Source of the DNA: CAZUQP01 sp964484285 | GTDB lineage: Bacteria > Pseudomonadota > Gammaproteobacteria > DSM-16500 | Length of the DNA stretch: 16,130 bases | Reading direction: 5' to 3' | Assembly (NCBI GenBank): GCA_964484285.1 | Contig: CAZAEO010000042.1 | Location: 1-16,130, forward strand | Shown: one piece after another, positions 6,089-14,056 of the stretch | Layout: every line of letters begins with the position of its first letter | Numbering within the stretch: the stretch's first letter is position 1 | Translations under genes and position numbers: made by a program | Notes under the pieces: model-generated | The model's database searches: none | Told to the model about the DNA's origin: nothing | Seen by the model: the letters and a program-made list of their open reading frames with translations, nothing else

Positions 6089-8410
6089 TTATCCAAAATT
6101 AGCACCTAGCGAAAATTGGAAGGGCTCTGTATCATCGTCTCGTGCTGGATTCAGTGCTTTTGCTAAACTCAAATCGATCACGCCCAGCGGAGAAAGCCAA
6201 TCCAACTCAATACCTGTGGAATAACGAAGCAAGCTTCCCGTCCTTATGCCGCTAAACCGCGCATTACCCGCGCTATTATAAACATTACCCGCATCAACAA
6301 ACAGCATAGTACGTACACTATCAGAAATATAATTAGGAAAGACCAATCCTACCCCACCATCCACTAGCATGTTACCACCTGATGGATTTCCAGTGGAATC
6401 GCGAGGGCCTAATGTATTACCTGTATAACCGCGCACAGATTCAATACCACCTGCATAAAAGTTTTTAAAGAAAGGATAGTTTTGCGCACCATTAAAGGCA
6501 CTTCCGTAACCCAAATCACCTTTGGCGATCGCAATAAATTTGTCGCTCAATGGATAATACCATCTACCATTGTAACCTAAGGTATAAAATTTTAATGAAT
6601 TTCCATTTAATGGCAGATAGACATTAGCGCTTAATGTTTGCAACGCACCCTGAGTGGGGAAAATAGCTTTGTCGCGACTGTCTCGCGAAAGACCTGCGAT
6701 TAAATTTAATTGTTGAAAATGACGACCATACCGTGAAACAAACTGCTGTACTTGTTGTGAAATGTTAGTAGAAACAGATGATAATCTAATTAAGGTTTCT
6801 TCATAGCCGTAGCCAAATTGTAGAGTATTAAATACGCTTTTTTCCTGGCCAAATGGTACGCCATAAATAACCGATGCTGCATATTGATCACTATTATAAC
6901 TTGATGTTAGATTGGCCGCGCTTGGATTTGTTTTTGATATCGATAAATTAATACTACGACTGATACCGTCTGGCGTATAATAAGGGTCAATAAAATTCAT
7001 GCCGTAAAATTGCTGATATCGACTGCGCGATAAATTCAATCCAAATGTTTTTCCTGTTCCCAAAAAGTTTTTTTGATTTAAACCAGCACCTAAAATAAGA
7101 TGCTCGAGCTGCGAATACCCAAGACTAAAGGTTGCTTGTGCAGCATTATCCTCTGTGACTTTGTAATTGACGTCTATAGCATCATCTGATTCAGCAACGG
7201 GTTCTACACCAATATCCACTTTCTTGACGTAAGGCAATAAGCCAATTCGATGCTTAGAATCTTCCAATCGACTAATGGAAACAGGTGATGCTTCCATTTG
7301 TTGCACTTCACGTCGCAGTACTTCATCATTTGTCTTAGTATTATCAGTAAAATAAACATGCCGTACATAGGTACGTTTTCCAGGCTTAATATCAAAAGTC
7401 AAAAACATCTGTTTATTCACTTCATCGACCGTAGGTTGTAGCGTGACCGTCGCGAATAAATATCCGATATCTCCTAATGCATCAGTGATAGCTTTTTCTC
7501 CATCAATCACAGCCTGACGAGAAAATATATCACCTTTCTTAATATTGATTTTTTTGATTAAGTCTTCGCGCGGCAAAATAGTGTTACCTGTTATTGCAAT
7601 ACCTTTTACCGTATAAGAGTCGCCCTCATCGATAGCAATAGTTAAAAATATTGATTTGCGATCTGGTGTAATTGCTGCTTGAGATGAAATAACTTTAACC
7701 TTAATGTAACCGTGATCCATATAATAATTGCGTAATTTTTCGAGGCTTGAATCCAACTTTTCTTGTGAATAACGGTCTTTCTGCGTATATAAAGTGATAA
7801 GACTTGGGGTTGTCAAATCTAATTGTTTTTTCAATGTTTTTTGATTGAATGCATGGTTACCAATAATGTTAATGTTTCTTACTTTTGCAACCAGCCCTTC
7901 CGAGATATCAATTTTAACTAATACACGATTACGCTCCATCGGTGTCACGGTCACATCAACACGTGCATTGTAACGTCCCAACATATAGTATTGATCTAAC
8001 AAACTTTGTCTGATTCTTTCCAACATGACGCTGTTGTAAACTCTGCCTTCTGCAATATTTACACTTTTCATCACAGCCGTCAGTTTATCAGTAGGAATAG
8101 TGGAATTACCCGAAATTCTCAGCTTCCCAATCGTGGGACGCTCAACCACTTTAATAATTAACGTACTTCCTTGACGCTCTAATGAAATATGTTCAAAAAA
8201 TCCCGTCTTATAGAGGGTATTGATAATGTCCCCCGTTTTTTCTGAACGTAGGGTTTGGCCTGATTTAATGGGCAAATAACTATACGCAGTACTAGCAGAA
8301 ATACGTTGCAGACCTTCCACTCTAATGTTTTTTACAACAAATGAATCCGCCCACGCATGCGTCAACAATAAATTAAGCATTACTATGAGTAATATAATGT
8401 GTTTTTTCAT
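6089..8410 (-). CDS. bamA: Outer membrane protein assembly factor BamA
   Basis: BamA is the essential Omp85 core of the BAM complex that folds beta-barrel proteins into the outer membrane. The 773-residue protein has a signal peptide (likely cleavage after AWA, residue 21), five POTRA domains (about 24-91, 93-173, 176-264, 267-346 and 348-421), and a 16-strand barrel (about 425 to the end). The Omp85 loop-6 motif VRGY is at 659-662 in GGIESVRGYTGNTLGPRD. The C-terminal beta signal FQFSLGANF is followed by one extra Gly before the stop, whereas most BamA proteins end on the aromatic residue. The ATG at 8410 has only a weak AAGA-type binding site. The 97-bp gap upstream, after cdsA, holds GATAAT (8450-8445, minus strand) as a possible -10 box without a good -35. 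In E. coli rseP lies in this gap; here it is absent. Confidence 0.97.
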   Translation of the reverse strand: MKKHIILLIVMLNLLLTHAWADSFVVKNIRVEGLQRISASTAYSYLPIKSGQTLRSEKTGDIINTLYKTGFFEHISLERQGSTLIIKVVERPTIGKLRISGNSTIPTDKLTAVMKSVNIAEGRVYNSVMLERIRQSLLDQYYMLGRYNARVDVTVTPMERNRVLVKIDISEGLVAKVRNINIIGNHAFNQKTLKKQLDLTTPSLITLYTQKDRYSQEKLDSSLEKLRNYYMDHGYIKVKVISSQAAITPDRKSIFLTIAIDEGDSYTVKGIAITGNTILPREDLIKKINIKKGDIFSRQAVIDGEKAITDALGDIGYLFATVTLQPTVDEVNKQMFLTFDIKPGKRTYVRHVYFTDNTKTNDEVLRREVQQMEASPVSISRLEDSKHRIGLLPYVKKVDIGVEPVAESDDAIDVNYKVTEDNAAQATFSLGYSQLEHLILGAGLNQKNFLGTGKTFGLNLSRSRYQQFYGMNFIDPYYTPDGISRSINLSISKTNPSAANLTSSYNSDQYAASVIYGVPFGQEKSVFNTLQFGYGYEETLIRLSSVSTNISQQVQQFVSRYGRHFQQLNLIAGLSRDSRDKAIFPTQGALQTLSANVYLPLNGNSLKFYTLGYNGRWYYPLSDKFIAIAKGDLGYGSAFNGAQNYPFFKNFYAGGIESVRGYTGNTLGPRDSTGNPSGGNMLVDGGVGLVFPNYISDSVRTMLFVDAGNVYNSAGNARFSGIRTGSLLRYSTGIELDWLSPLGVIDLSLAKALNPARDDDTEPFQFSLGANFG

Positions 8411-8497
8411 AAATATTTTTTCTTATAGCTTGCAACCGACCGCCATTATCCAGACTTTTAGTCATGAAGTACAGTATCAATTTATGCGTTACGGGAT

Positions 8498-8512
8498 GAT
8501 GACAGTGTCATC
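8498..8512. repeat. Perfect 15-bp palindrome at the end of cdsA
   Basis: GATGACA-G-TGTCATC is a perfect odd-centred dyad spanning the cdsA stop codon, upstream of bamA. There is no following T-run, so it does not look like an intrinsic terminator. It could be a protein-binding operator or a transcript-end hairpin. Confidence 0.4.
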
Positions 8513-9335
8513 CTGCACCAGTTGTGGAGCTTCGTAACAACTCTAATCCCAGCAAAAAAATAGGGGCAGCAGCCGTTAGGCTATCAATACGATCAAGAAT
8601 GCCGCCGTGACCAGGAAGTAAACGGCCTGAGTCTTTTAAACCCGCTTTGCGTTTCAACATGCTTTCGAACAAATCTCCCACAATCGAAAAAAATAGTGTA
8701 GTAATGACAATCACAAAAGCCCACAGCCATGCAGGCCAAGGCATCTGTGTAGACCATACTATCAATGAAGTGATTGCTATAGTGACAAAAAGTGCGCCCC
8801 CTACCCCTTGCCATGTTTTCCCGGGACTCACTGCTGCAGCCAATTGATGTTTACCCCACAATCTGCCAGCAAAATAAGCGCCTATATCAGCACCCCAAAT
8901 CAACACAAACAACAATAACAAAATATAGACGCCTCCCGTGATATTACGTAAAAAGTTAATGGCTAACCAACACGGAATAAGCACTAAAAATCCCATTAAT
9001 CCACGTATAATAATGCCATTTCCCCAGATATCACTGACTCGAGGATAAAGAACCACTAATAACAAAGCGAACAGCCACCATACTGCGCCTGCTATGATAA
9101 CGTTAGGAATAAAAAGCCACATGGAAGCAATCAGCGCAGCCAACATCATAAGCGAATACATGAGTGAATAAAAAAACTGTTTAACCCCCATTAAAAATGA
9201 CCATTCCCACGCAGCCCAAAGCACAATCAAGCCAGTGAAAATACAAAATGCTTTTGGTGGCAATATCAAGACTAACCCGACAAAAAGAGGCACTAAAATA
9301 ATCGCGGTTAAAATACGCTGCTTAAGCATGCTCAT
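8508..9335 (-). CDS. cdsA: Phosphatidate cytidylyltransferase (CDP-diacylglycerol synthase)
   Basis: CdsA makes CDP-diacylglycerol from CTP and phosphatidic acid, the precursor of all membrane phospholipids, in the inner membrane. The 275-residue protein is strongly hydrophobic with about seven or eight membrane segments. It carries SPGKTWQG (170-177) and the complete CDS signature at 225-251: S-M-L-K-R, K-D-S-G, then HGG and DRID. The start at 9335 overlaps uppS by 14 bp. AAGG lies only three bases ahead of it but nine bases ahead of the next in-frame ATG (9329), so 9329 may be the real start, two residues shorter. Confidence 0.96.
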   Translation of the reverse strand: MSMLKQRILTAIILVPLFVGLVLILPPKAFCIFTGLIVLWAAWEWSFLMGVKQFFYSLMYSLMMLAALIASMWLFIPNVIIAGAVWWLFALLLVVLYPRVSDIWGNGIIIRGLMGFLVLIPCWLAINFLRNITGGVYILLLLFVLIWGADIGAYFAGRLWGKHQLAAAVSPGKTWQGVGGALFVTIAITSLIVWSTQMPWPAWLWAFVIVITTLFFSIVGDLFESMLKRKAGLKDSGRLLPGHGGILDRIDSLTAAAPIFLLGLELLRSSTTGAG

Positions 9336-10059
9336 CTACCTTAAGCTGTTCTTGAATATTTCCAAAACGACGATCACGGCTTGCGTAAAAAGCAAGCGCC
9401 TTATCCAATTCTTTAGGACCAAAATCAGGCCAAAATACTTCGGTGAAATACAGTTCAGTGTAAGCAAGTTGCCATAAAAAAAAATTACTAATACGCTGTT
9501 CGCCACTGGTACGAATAAAAAGATCAGGATCCGGTAAATCGGCCAATACTAATTTAGTTTGAATTAATTCAGCAGAAATATCGTGACTGGTTAATTTGCC
9601 TTGCAGAACATCCATCGTTAATTGACGTACTGCCTCAGTAATATCCCATTGCCCACCATAATTTGCAACAATCACTAATTTCAGCCCCGTATTATTCGCT
9701 GTCAGCTGTTCCGCCAATGCCATTTGTTCACGGAGGTTTTCATTGAAGTGAGAGCGATCACCCGCTACTCGCAATTGCACATTTTGTTGATGTATTTTTT
9801 TTGTTTCACGCTTAAAAGCAGCAATAAATAATTCCATCAAATAATCCACTTCCTGCGCTGGTCTTCGCCAATTTTCACTGCTAAAAGCAAACAAACTGAG
9901 AACTTCGATTTTTTTTTCAATGCATGCCTTGATCACTCGACGCACTGCACTTCCACCCGCTTTATGTCCAGCAGCACGTGGCAATAATCTTTTTTTTGCC
10001 CAACGACCGTTGCCGTCCATAATAATAGCAATATGTCGCGGCAAAATAGTTTCACTCAT
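9322..10059 (-). CDS. uppS: Undecaprenyl diphosphate synthase
   Basis: UppS (IspU) adds eight isopentenyl units to farnesyl diphosphate in cis configuration, giving the C55 carrier for peptidoglycan and O-antigen synthesis. The 245-residue protein has the substrate loop HIAIIMDGNGRWAKKR with catalytic Asp15 (E. coli D26), His31, FSSENW (59-64), and the C-terminal DLFIRTSGEQRISNFFLWQ block (179-197) that binds isopentenyl diphosphate. Its ATG shares one base with the frr stop (TAATG), implying coupled translation, with GGTGA four bases upstream. In E. coli dxr lies between frr and this gene; here they touch. Confidence 0.97.
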   Translation of the reverse strand: MSETILPRHIAIIMDGNGRWAKKRLLPRAAGHKAGGSAVRRVIKACIEKKIEVLSLFAFSSENWRRPAQEVDYLMELFIAAFKRETKKIHQQNVQLRVAGDRSHFNENLREQMALAEQLTANNTGLKLVIVANYGGQWDITEAVRQLTMDVLQGKLTSHDISAELIQTKLVLADLPDPDLFIRTSGEQRISNFFLWQLAYTELYFTEVFWPDFGPKELDKALAFYASRDRRFGNIQEQLKVDEHA

Positions 10060-10616
10060 TAAATCACCATTAAATCTTTTTCTTTTGCTGTCAGTAACTG
10101 CTCTACTTCGCTAATAAATTTGTCCGTTAATTTTTGGATAGATTCTGTCAAACGGCGTTCTTCATCTTCAGCCATTTCTTTTTTTCTTAATGCTTCTTTT
10201 AACGTATTGTTTGCATCACGTCGCGCATTGCGAATACTAACACGAGCAGTTTCTGCTTCCTGACGAACAATTTTGATCAGTTCTTTACGACGTTCTTCTG
10301 TTAATGCGGGAAGCGGTACACGGATCAATTCACCTGAAGTTACTGGATTCAAACCAAGATCAGAAGTCATAATGGCTTTTTCAATAATGGAAGTCATGCG
10401 CTTTTCCCAAGGAGAAATCACCAACGTACGTGCGTCCCCTATTGTGACATTAGCAACCTGACTTAATGGCACCTGTGTGCCATAATAATCTACGCGGATG
10501 TGTTCTAATAAACTAGGATGGGCACGGCCTGTACGCATTTTTGACATTTCATATTTAAATGCGTCGATACTCTTACGCATACGAGATTCAGCATCTTTTA
10601 ATGTATGTTGCGTCAT
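10059..10616 (-). CDS. frr: Ribosome recycling factor
   Basis: RRF splits the post-termination ribosome together with EF-G. The 185-residue product equals the E. coli length and has the three-helix-bundle sequence with RTGRAHPSLL (28-37), PLSQVANV, and a C-terminal helix AEDEERRLTESIQKLTDKFI. The frame can be opened at 10625, overlapping the pyrH stop as ATGA, but GGAG (10630-10627) is then only one base from the start. It is ten bases from the ATG at 10616, and that start also gives the usual N-terminus, so I chose 10616. Confidence 0.96.
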   Translation of the reverse strand: MTQHTLKDAESRMRKSIDAFKYEMSKMRTGRAHPSLLEHIRVDYYGTQVPLSQVANVTIGDARTLVISPWEKRMTSIIEKAIMTSDLGLNPVTSGELIRVPLPALTEERRKELIKIVRQEAETARVSIRNARRDANNTLKEALRKKEMAEDEERRLTESIQKLTDKFISEVEQLLTAKEKDLMVI

Positions 10617-10621
10617 GCTCT

Positions 10622-11371
10622 TCATTCTCCACTTGTGACGATCGTACCAACATCCTCGCCCATAACAATGCGCTGTAATGCATCTTGTTTATTCATATTA
10701 AATACTCGCACTGGCAATCCATTATCACGACACAATAAAATCGCATTTAAATCCATCACACCTAAGCGTTGTTCTAATACTTCATCGTAGGTAAGTGATG
10801 CATAACGTTTTGCTTTAGGGTTTTTGATTGGATCAGCAGAAAAAACACCATCCACTTTGGTCGCTTTAATAACGATATCGGCTGCAACTTCGACACCCCG
10901 TAGCGCAGCAGCAGAATCTGTAGTAACCAGCGGATTGCCTGTACCACCAACAAAAATAGTCACTTTACCTTTGTTTAATGATTTTTTCGCTTTATTGCAA
11001 TCGTAACAATCCACTAACCCTGGAATAGGCAGTGCGGACATAATTTTGACGGGGATTGATTTTCTTTCGAGTACATTGCGTAATGCTAGTCCATTAATAA
11101 TCGTAGCAACCATGCCCATTTGATCCGCAGTAATTCGATCAAATCCGGTGACATAAAGATCCGCGCCGCGAATCAAATTACCGCCGCCAATCACTAATGC
11201 TACTTGCACACCCAACTTAACTACATTTGCAACTTCGAGACTGACACGCATTAATTTAGCAGGGTCAACTCCAAAAAGATGATCGCCCTGCAAAGCTTCG
11301 CCACTTAATTTAAGCAAAATACGTTGATAAATAGGCTTTCCCTGACTTATCTGCAAAGATGCATCGCTCAT
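10622..11371 (-). CDS. pyrH: UMP kinase
   Basis: PyrH phosphorylates UMP to UDP, the bacterial hexameric amino-acid-kinase type enzyme regulated by GTP and UTP. The 249-residue protein has LLKLSGEAL (19-27), IGGGNLIRGA (61-70), GGTGNPLVTTDSAA (142-155), and TKVDGVFSADP (171-181), all typical of the family. It lies 42 bp after tsf; that gap has no clear promoter or terminator. The ATG at 11371 has a weak GGGA nine bases upstream. Confidence 0.97.
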   Translation of the reverse strand: MSDASLQISQGKPIYQRILLKLSGEALQGDHLFGVDPAKLMRVSLEVANVVKLGVQVALVIGGGNLIRGADLYVTGFDRITADQMGMVATIINGLALRNVLERKSIPVKIMSALPIPGLVDCYDCNKAKKSLNKGKVTIFVGGTGNPLVTTDSAAALRGVEVAADIVIKATKVDGVFSADPIKNPKAKRYASLTYDEVLEQRLGVMDLNAILLCRDNGLPVRVFNMNKQDALQRIVMGEDVGTIVTSGE

Positions 11372-11413
11372 TTTAGTTTATCCCATATAATGTTGTCATA
11401 TCAGATAGTGAAG

Positions 11414-12298
11414 CTAGCTGCCATGCACTTGCGCCATAACAGCATGAACAAAATCTTCTGCTTCTTTTTCGATTCCTTCACCTACTTCAAATCGAGTAAA
11501 CCCGATTACTTTAACACGCTGTTTGTTAAGCAAATTTGCAACAAGAACCTCAGGATCTTTTATGAAGGGTTGCCCCAATAAACTCATTTCATCCAGAAAT
11601 TTTTTCAACTTACCATTTACCATTTTTTCAATTATATCCTGTGGCTTTCCGCTGCCTGCAGCTTGAGCCATATAAATTTCTTTTTCTTTCGCTATCACAT
11701 CACTTGGTACATCTTCTGGAGAAACGACTAATGGTTTGCTTGCTGCAATATGCATAGCAATATCTTTTGCTAATTCCTGATTATCACCTTCTAATTCCGC
11801 TATGACGCCAATACGACCGCCATGTAAATAAGTGCCAATCACATCTGCATTAAGATGCGTGCTAGCGATGCGTCTTATATTGATATTTTCACCGACTTTT
11901 GCAATCAGCGCTTGCCGCGCTTCTTCTATCGTCGTATGAACACCTGCTAACGGCAATTTTATCAGCGCTTGCACATCGTGAGTTTTTGTAGCCAATGCCG
12001 TGTTTACTACAGCTTCTGCGAATGCTAAAAAGTTTTCATCGCGAGCAACAAAATCTGTTTCGCTATTAATTTCTACCATAACAGCATATTTACCATCATT
12101 TGTTGTTCTCAACATCACGACGCCTTCAGCAGCAATTCGACTTGCTTTTTTGTCTGCTTTGGCTCGACCGCTTTTGCGTAACTCTTCTATCGCGTGTTGC
12201 ATGTCGCCCTTGCTCGCTTCCAATGCTTTCTTACATTCCATCATACCTGCGCCGGTACGTTCGCGTAGTTCTTTCACTTGTGCTGCAGTGACTGTCAT
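11414..12298 (-). CDS. tsf: Elongation factor Ts
   Basis: EF-Ts is the guanine nucleotide exchange factor that regenerates EF-Tu-GTP. The 294-residue protein starts with the UBA-like domain (VKELRERTGAGMMECKKAL, 9-27) and has the EF-Tu-contacting TDFVARDENF (81-90). The core subdomains follow, and near the end GQPFIKDP. AGGAG stands nine bases ahead of the ATG at 12298. It follows rpsB by 18 bp with no terminator, so the two are cotranscribed as in E. coli, and S2 feedback on the leader would reach tsf as well. Confidence 0.98.
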   Translation of the reverse strand: MTVTAAQVKELRERTGAGMMECKKALEASKGDMQHAIEELRKSGRAKADKKASRIAAEGVVMLRTTNDGKYAVMVEINSETDFVARDENFLAFAEAVVNTALATKTHDVQALIKLPLAGVHTTIEEARQALIAKVGENINIRRIASTHLNADVIGTYLHGGRIGVIAELEGDNQELAKDIAMHIAASKPLVVSPEDVPSDVIAKEKEIYMAQAAGSGKPQDIIEKMVNGKLKKFLDEMSLLGQPFIKDPEVLVANLLNKQRVKVIGFTRFEVGEGIEKEAEDFVHAVMAQVHGS

Positions 12299-12316
12299 AA
12301 CAAATCACTCCTCATA

Positions 12317-13102
12317 TTATTGTTCATCCCTCGCTTCATCATCTTGAAAACTCGCTTCACTTGTTGTGCCTTCTTCAATCTCAACAAACTCACTTCCCAC
12401 CTGCGCAATTTCTGGATTGCTAGCACGAGCATCTAAAATGCAATCCGCCACGGTTTTTGTATAAAGCTGAATAGAACGAAGTGAATCATCATTACCCGGA
12501 ATAATGTAATTAATACCTTCCGGACTATTGTTAGTATCCACAATACCTATCACTGGAATACCTAATCGATTTGCTTCGGCAACTGCGATTTTTTCATGCC
12601 CCACATCAACGACAAACAAAGCATCGGGTAAACCACCCATGTTTTTGATTCCGCCCAAACTGCGTTCCAATTTGGCTTTATCCCGAGTCAAATTAAGAAT
12701 TTCTTTTTTCGTCAAACGACCAAAACTGCTTTTCTCAAACATCGCTTCTAGTTCTTTTAAGCGCTTGATTGACTGACGAATCGTTTTATAGTTGGTCAAC
12801 ATACCGCCTAGCCAACGGTGATTGACATAAGGCATATAGCAACGCATTGCTTCTTCTTTAATAATTTCTTGTGCTGCAGGTTTAGTGCCAACAAATAATA
12901 TCTTGCCTTTCTTGGCTGCAATGCCGCCCATGAAGTTTAACGCGTCCTCCATCAACGGTACTGTTTTTTCTAAATTAATGATATGAATCTTGTTACGCGC
13001 TCCAAAGATATACGTTGCCATCTTTGGATTCCAGTGGCATGTTTGGTGCCCGAAATGAACACCGGCTTTTAACATGTCACGCATGTTAATAGATAATGAC
13101 AT
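12317..13102 (-). CDS. rpsB: 30S ribosomal protein S2
   Basis: S2 is a late-assembling small-subunit protein on the back of the 30S, needed for S1 binding. The 261-residue protein begins with the standard block GVHFGHQTCHWNPKM (14-28), followed by LFVGTKPAA, VNHRWLGGMLTN, and PVIGIVDTNNSPEGINYIIPGNDDS. The C-terminal tail after about residue 228 is acidic (Glu/Asp-rich), as is common. AGGAG (13116-13112) lies nine bases upstream of the ATG, directly beside a pseudoknot-capable sequence in the leader. It is the first gene of the long minus-strand cluster. Confidence 0.98.
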   Translation of the reverse strand: MSLSINMRDMLKAGVHFGHQTCHWNPKMATYIFGARNKIHIINLEKTVPLMEDALNFMGGIAAKKGKILFVGTKPAAQEIIKEEAMRCYMPYVNHRWLGGMLTNYKTIRQSIKRLKELEAMFEKSSFGRLTKKEILNLTRDKAKLERSLGGIKNMGGLPDALFVVDVGHEKIAVAEANRLGIPVIGIVDTNNSPEGINYIIPGNDDSLRSIQLYTKTVADCILDARASNPEIAQVGSEFVEIEEGTTSEASFQDDEARDEQ

Positions 13103-13227
13103 TAAATCAATCTCCTAATTGGGTTAAGCCTCCATGTATCCTGCCCTCCAACCCAGTTCTTATCTGGGCACCCAGTGAACAGTCATGATACATGTGCGGT
13201 TTTTTAATAAAATATTGCTAATCAGAG
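13103..13227 (-). promoter_or_regulatory. rpsB leader, candidate S2 autoregulatory RNA with a pseudoknot
   Basis: The leader of about 125 nt can fold as follows (minus strand). CATGTATC (13194-13187) pairs with GATACATG (13140-13133), enclosing a hairpin built from GTTC/GAAC (13180-13177 with 13159-13156) and CTGG/CCAG (13175-13172 with 13167-13164). TGGGTT (13155-13150), inside that closed loop, can pair with AACCCA (13125-13120) outside it, which would make a pseudoknot ending next to the AGGAG ribosome binding site. In gammaproteobacteria S2 is known to repress its own rpsB-tsf mRNA through a structured leader. That this leader does so is an inference from the complementarities. Confidence 0.6.
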
Positions 13228-13243
13228 CCCGCCTTTATACCAT
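13215..13243 (+). promoter_or_regulatory. Candidate map promoter
   Basis: TTGCTA (13215-13220), 17 bases, and TACCAT (13238-13243) match 4/6 each and overlap the divergent rpsB promoter. A rival, TTGGAT (13246-13251), 16 bases, GATACT (13268-13273), would give an almost leaderless map mRNA. Confidence 0.3.
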
Positions 13244-13262
13244 AGTTGGATACTTTCAACAA
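13234..13262 (-). promoter_or_regulatory. rpsB promoter with GC-only discriminator
   Basis: On the minus strand TTGTTG (13262-13257), a 17-base spacer and TATAAA (13239-13234) are followed at once by GGCGGGC. A GC-rich discriminator is typical of ribosomal promoters shut down by ppGpp and DksA in the stringent response. The start would be near 13227. Confidence 0.55.
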
Positions 13263-13279
13263 TATGTGATACTTAGAAG

Positions 13280-14041
13280 ATGATGATTAAAACAGCCGAT
13301 GAAATTGCAAAAATGCGGGTAGCAGGTCGTTTAGCTGCCGACGTATTAGAAATGATTGGATCTCGTGTCCAGGCAGGGGTGACTACAAACGAGCTTAATC
13401 AACTATGCCATGATTACATCGTCAATGTGCAAAAAGCTATCCCTGCCCCCTTAAATTACAATGGATTTCCTAAGTCAATCTGTACGTCTGTCAATCACCA
13501 GGTATGTCACGGCATTCCCGGGGAACGTAAACTAAAAGATGGCGATATTGTGAATGTCGATGTAACGGTTCTCAAAGACGAATATCATGGCGATACAAGC
13601 AAAATGTTCACTGTGGGAAAGCCTTCAATCTTAGCCGAACGCCTCATCAAAATCACCCTTGAATGTCTCTATCTAGGCATTCAACAAGTCAAACCCGGAG
13701 CGCATTTAGGCGATATTGGTGCCGTCATTCAAGAACATGCTGAAAAAAATCGATTCTCAGTCGTACGCGAATATTGCGGCCATGGAATTGGCAAAATTTT
13801 TCATGAACCGCCCAACGTTCTTCATTACGGCAAAGCAGGTACCGGCAAAGAGCTTTCACCCGGGATGATCTTTACCATTGAACCGATGATTAATGCAGGA
13901 AAGCGTTTTGTCAAACTCTTACCAGATGGCTGGACAGTTGTGACGAAGGACCATAGCCTATCCGCACAATGGGAGCATACTATCCTGGTGACTGACACAG
14001 GCTATGAAGTACTGACCAAGCGTACAGACGAACATTTTTAA
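13280..14041 (+). CDS. map: Methionine aminopeptidase, type I
   Basis: Map removes the N-terminal methionine from new proteins at the ribosome. The 253-residue protein aligns with E. coli Map along its length. The metal ligands are D94, D105, H168, E201 and E232, with His77 in the active-site VCHGIP; His175 is the other conserved catalytic histidine in FHEPP. It lacks the N-terminal zinc-finger extension of other subtypes, so it is type Ia. Two ATG codons are adjacent (13280 and 13283), and upstream there is only AGAAG touching the first one, so the start is uncertain by one codon. map is divergent from rpsB, as in many proteobacteria, and runs into the phospholipase gene with a 15-bp gap. 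Confidence 0.97.
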   Translation: MMIKTADEIAKMRVAGRLAADVLEMIGSRVQAGVTTNELNQLCHDYIVNVQKAIPAPLNYNGFPKSICTSVNHQVCHGIPGERKLKDGDIVNVDVTVLKDEYHGDTSKMFTVGKPSILAERLIKITLECLYLGIQQVKPGAHLGDIGAVIQEHAEKNRFSVVREYCGHGIGKIFHEPPNVLHYGKAGTGKELSPGMIFTIEPMINAGKRFVKLLPDGWTVVTKDHSLSAQWEHTILVTDTGYEVLTKRTDEHF

Positions 14042-14056
14042 GATAGGAGACCCTAC

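Noticed and set aside
8475..8480. TTGATA on the minus strand upstream of bamA
   Set aside because: The only good -10-like hexamer (GATAAT, 8450-8445) is 24 bases away, too far for a sigma-70 promoter.
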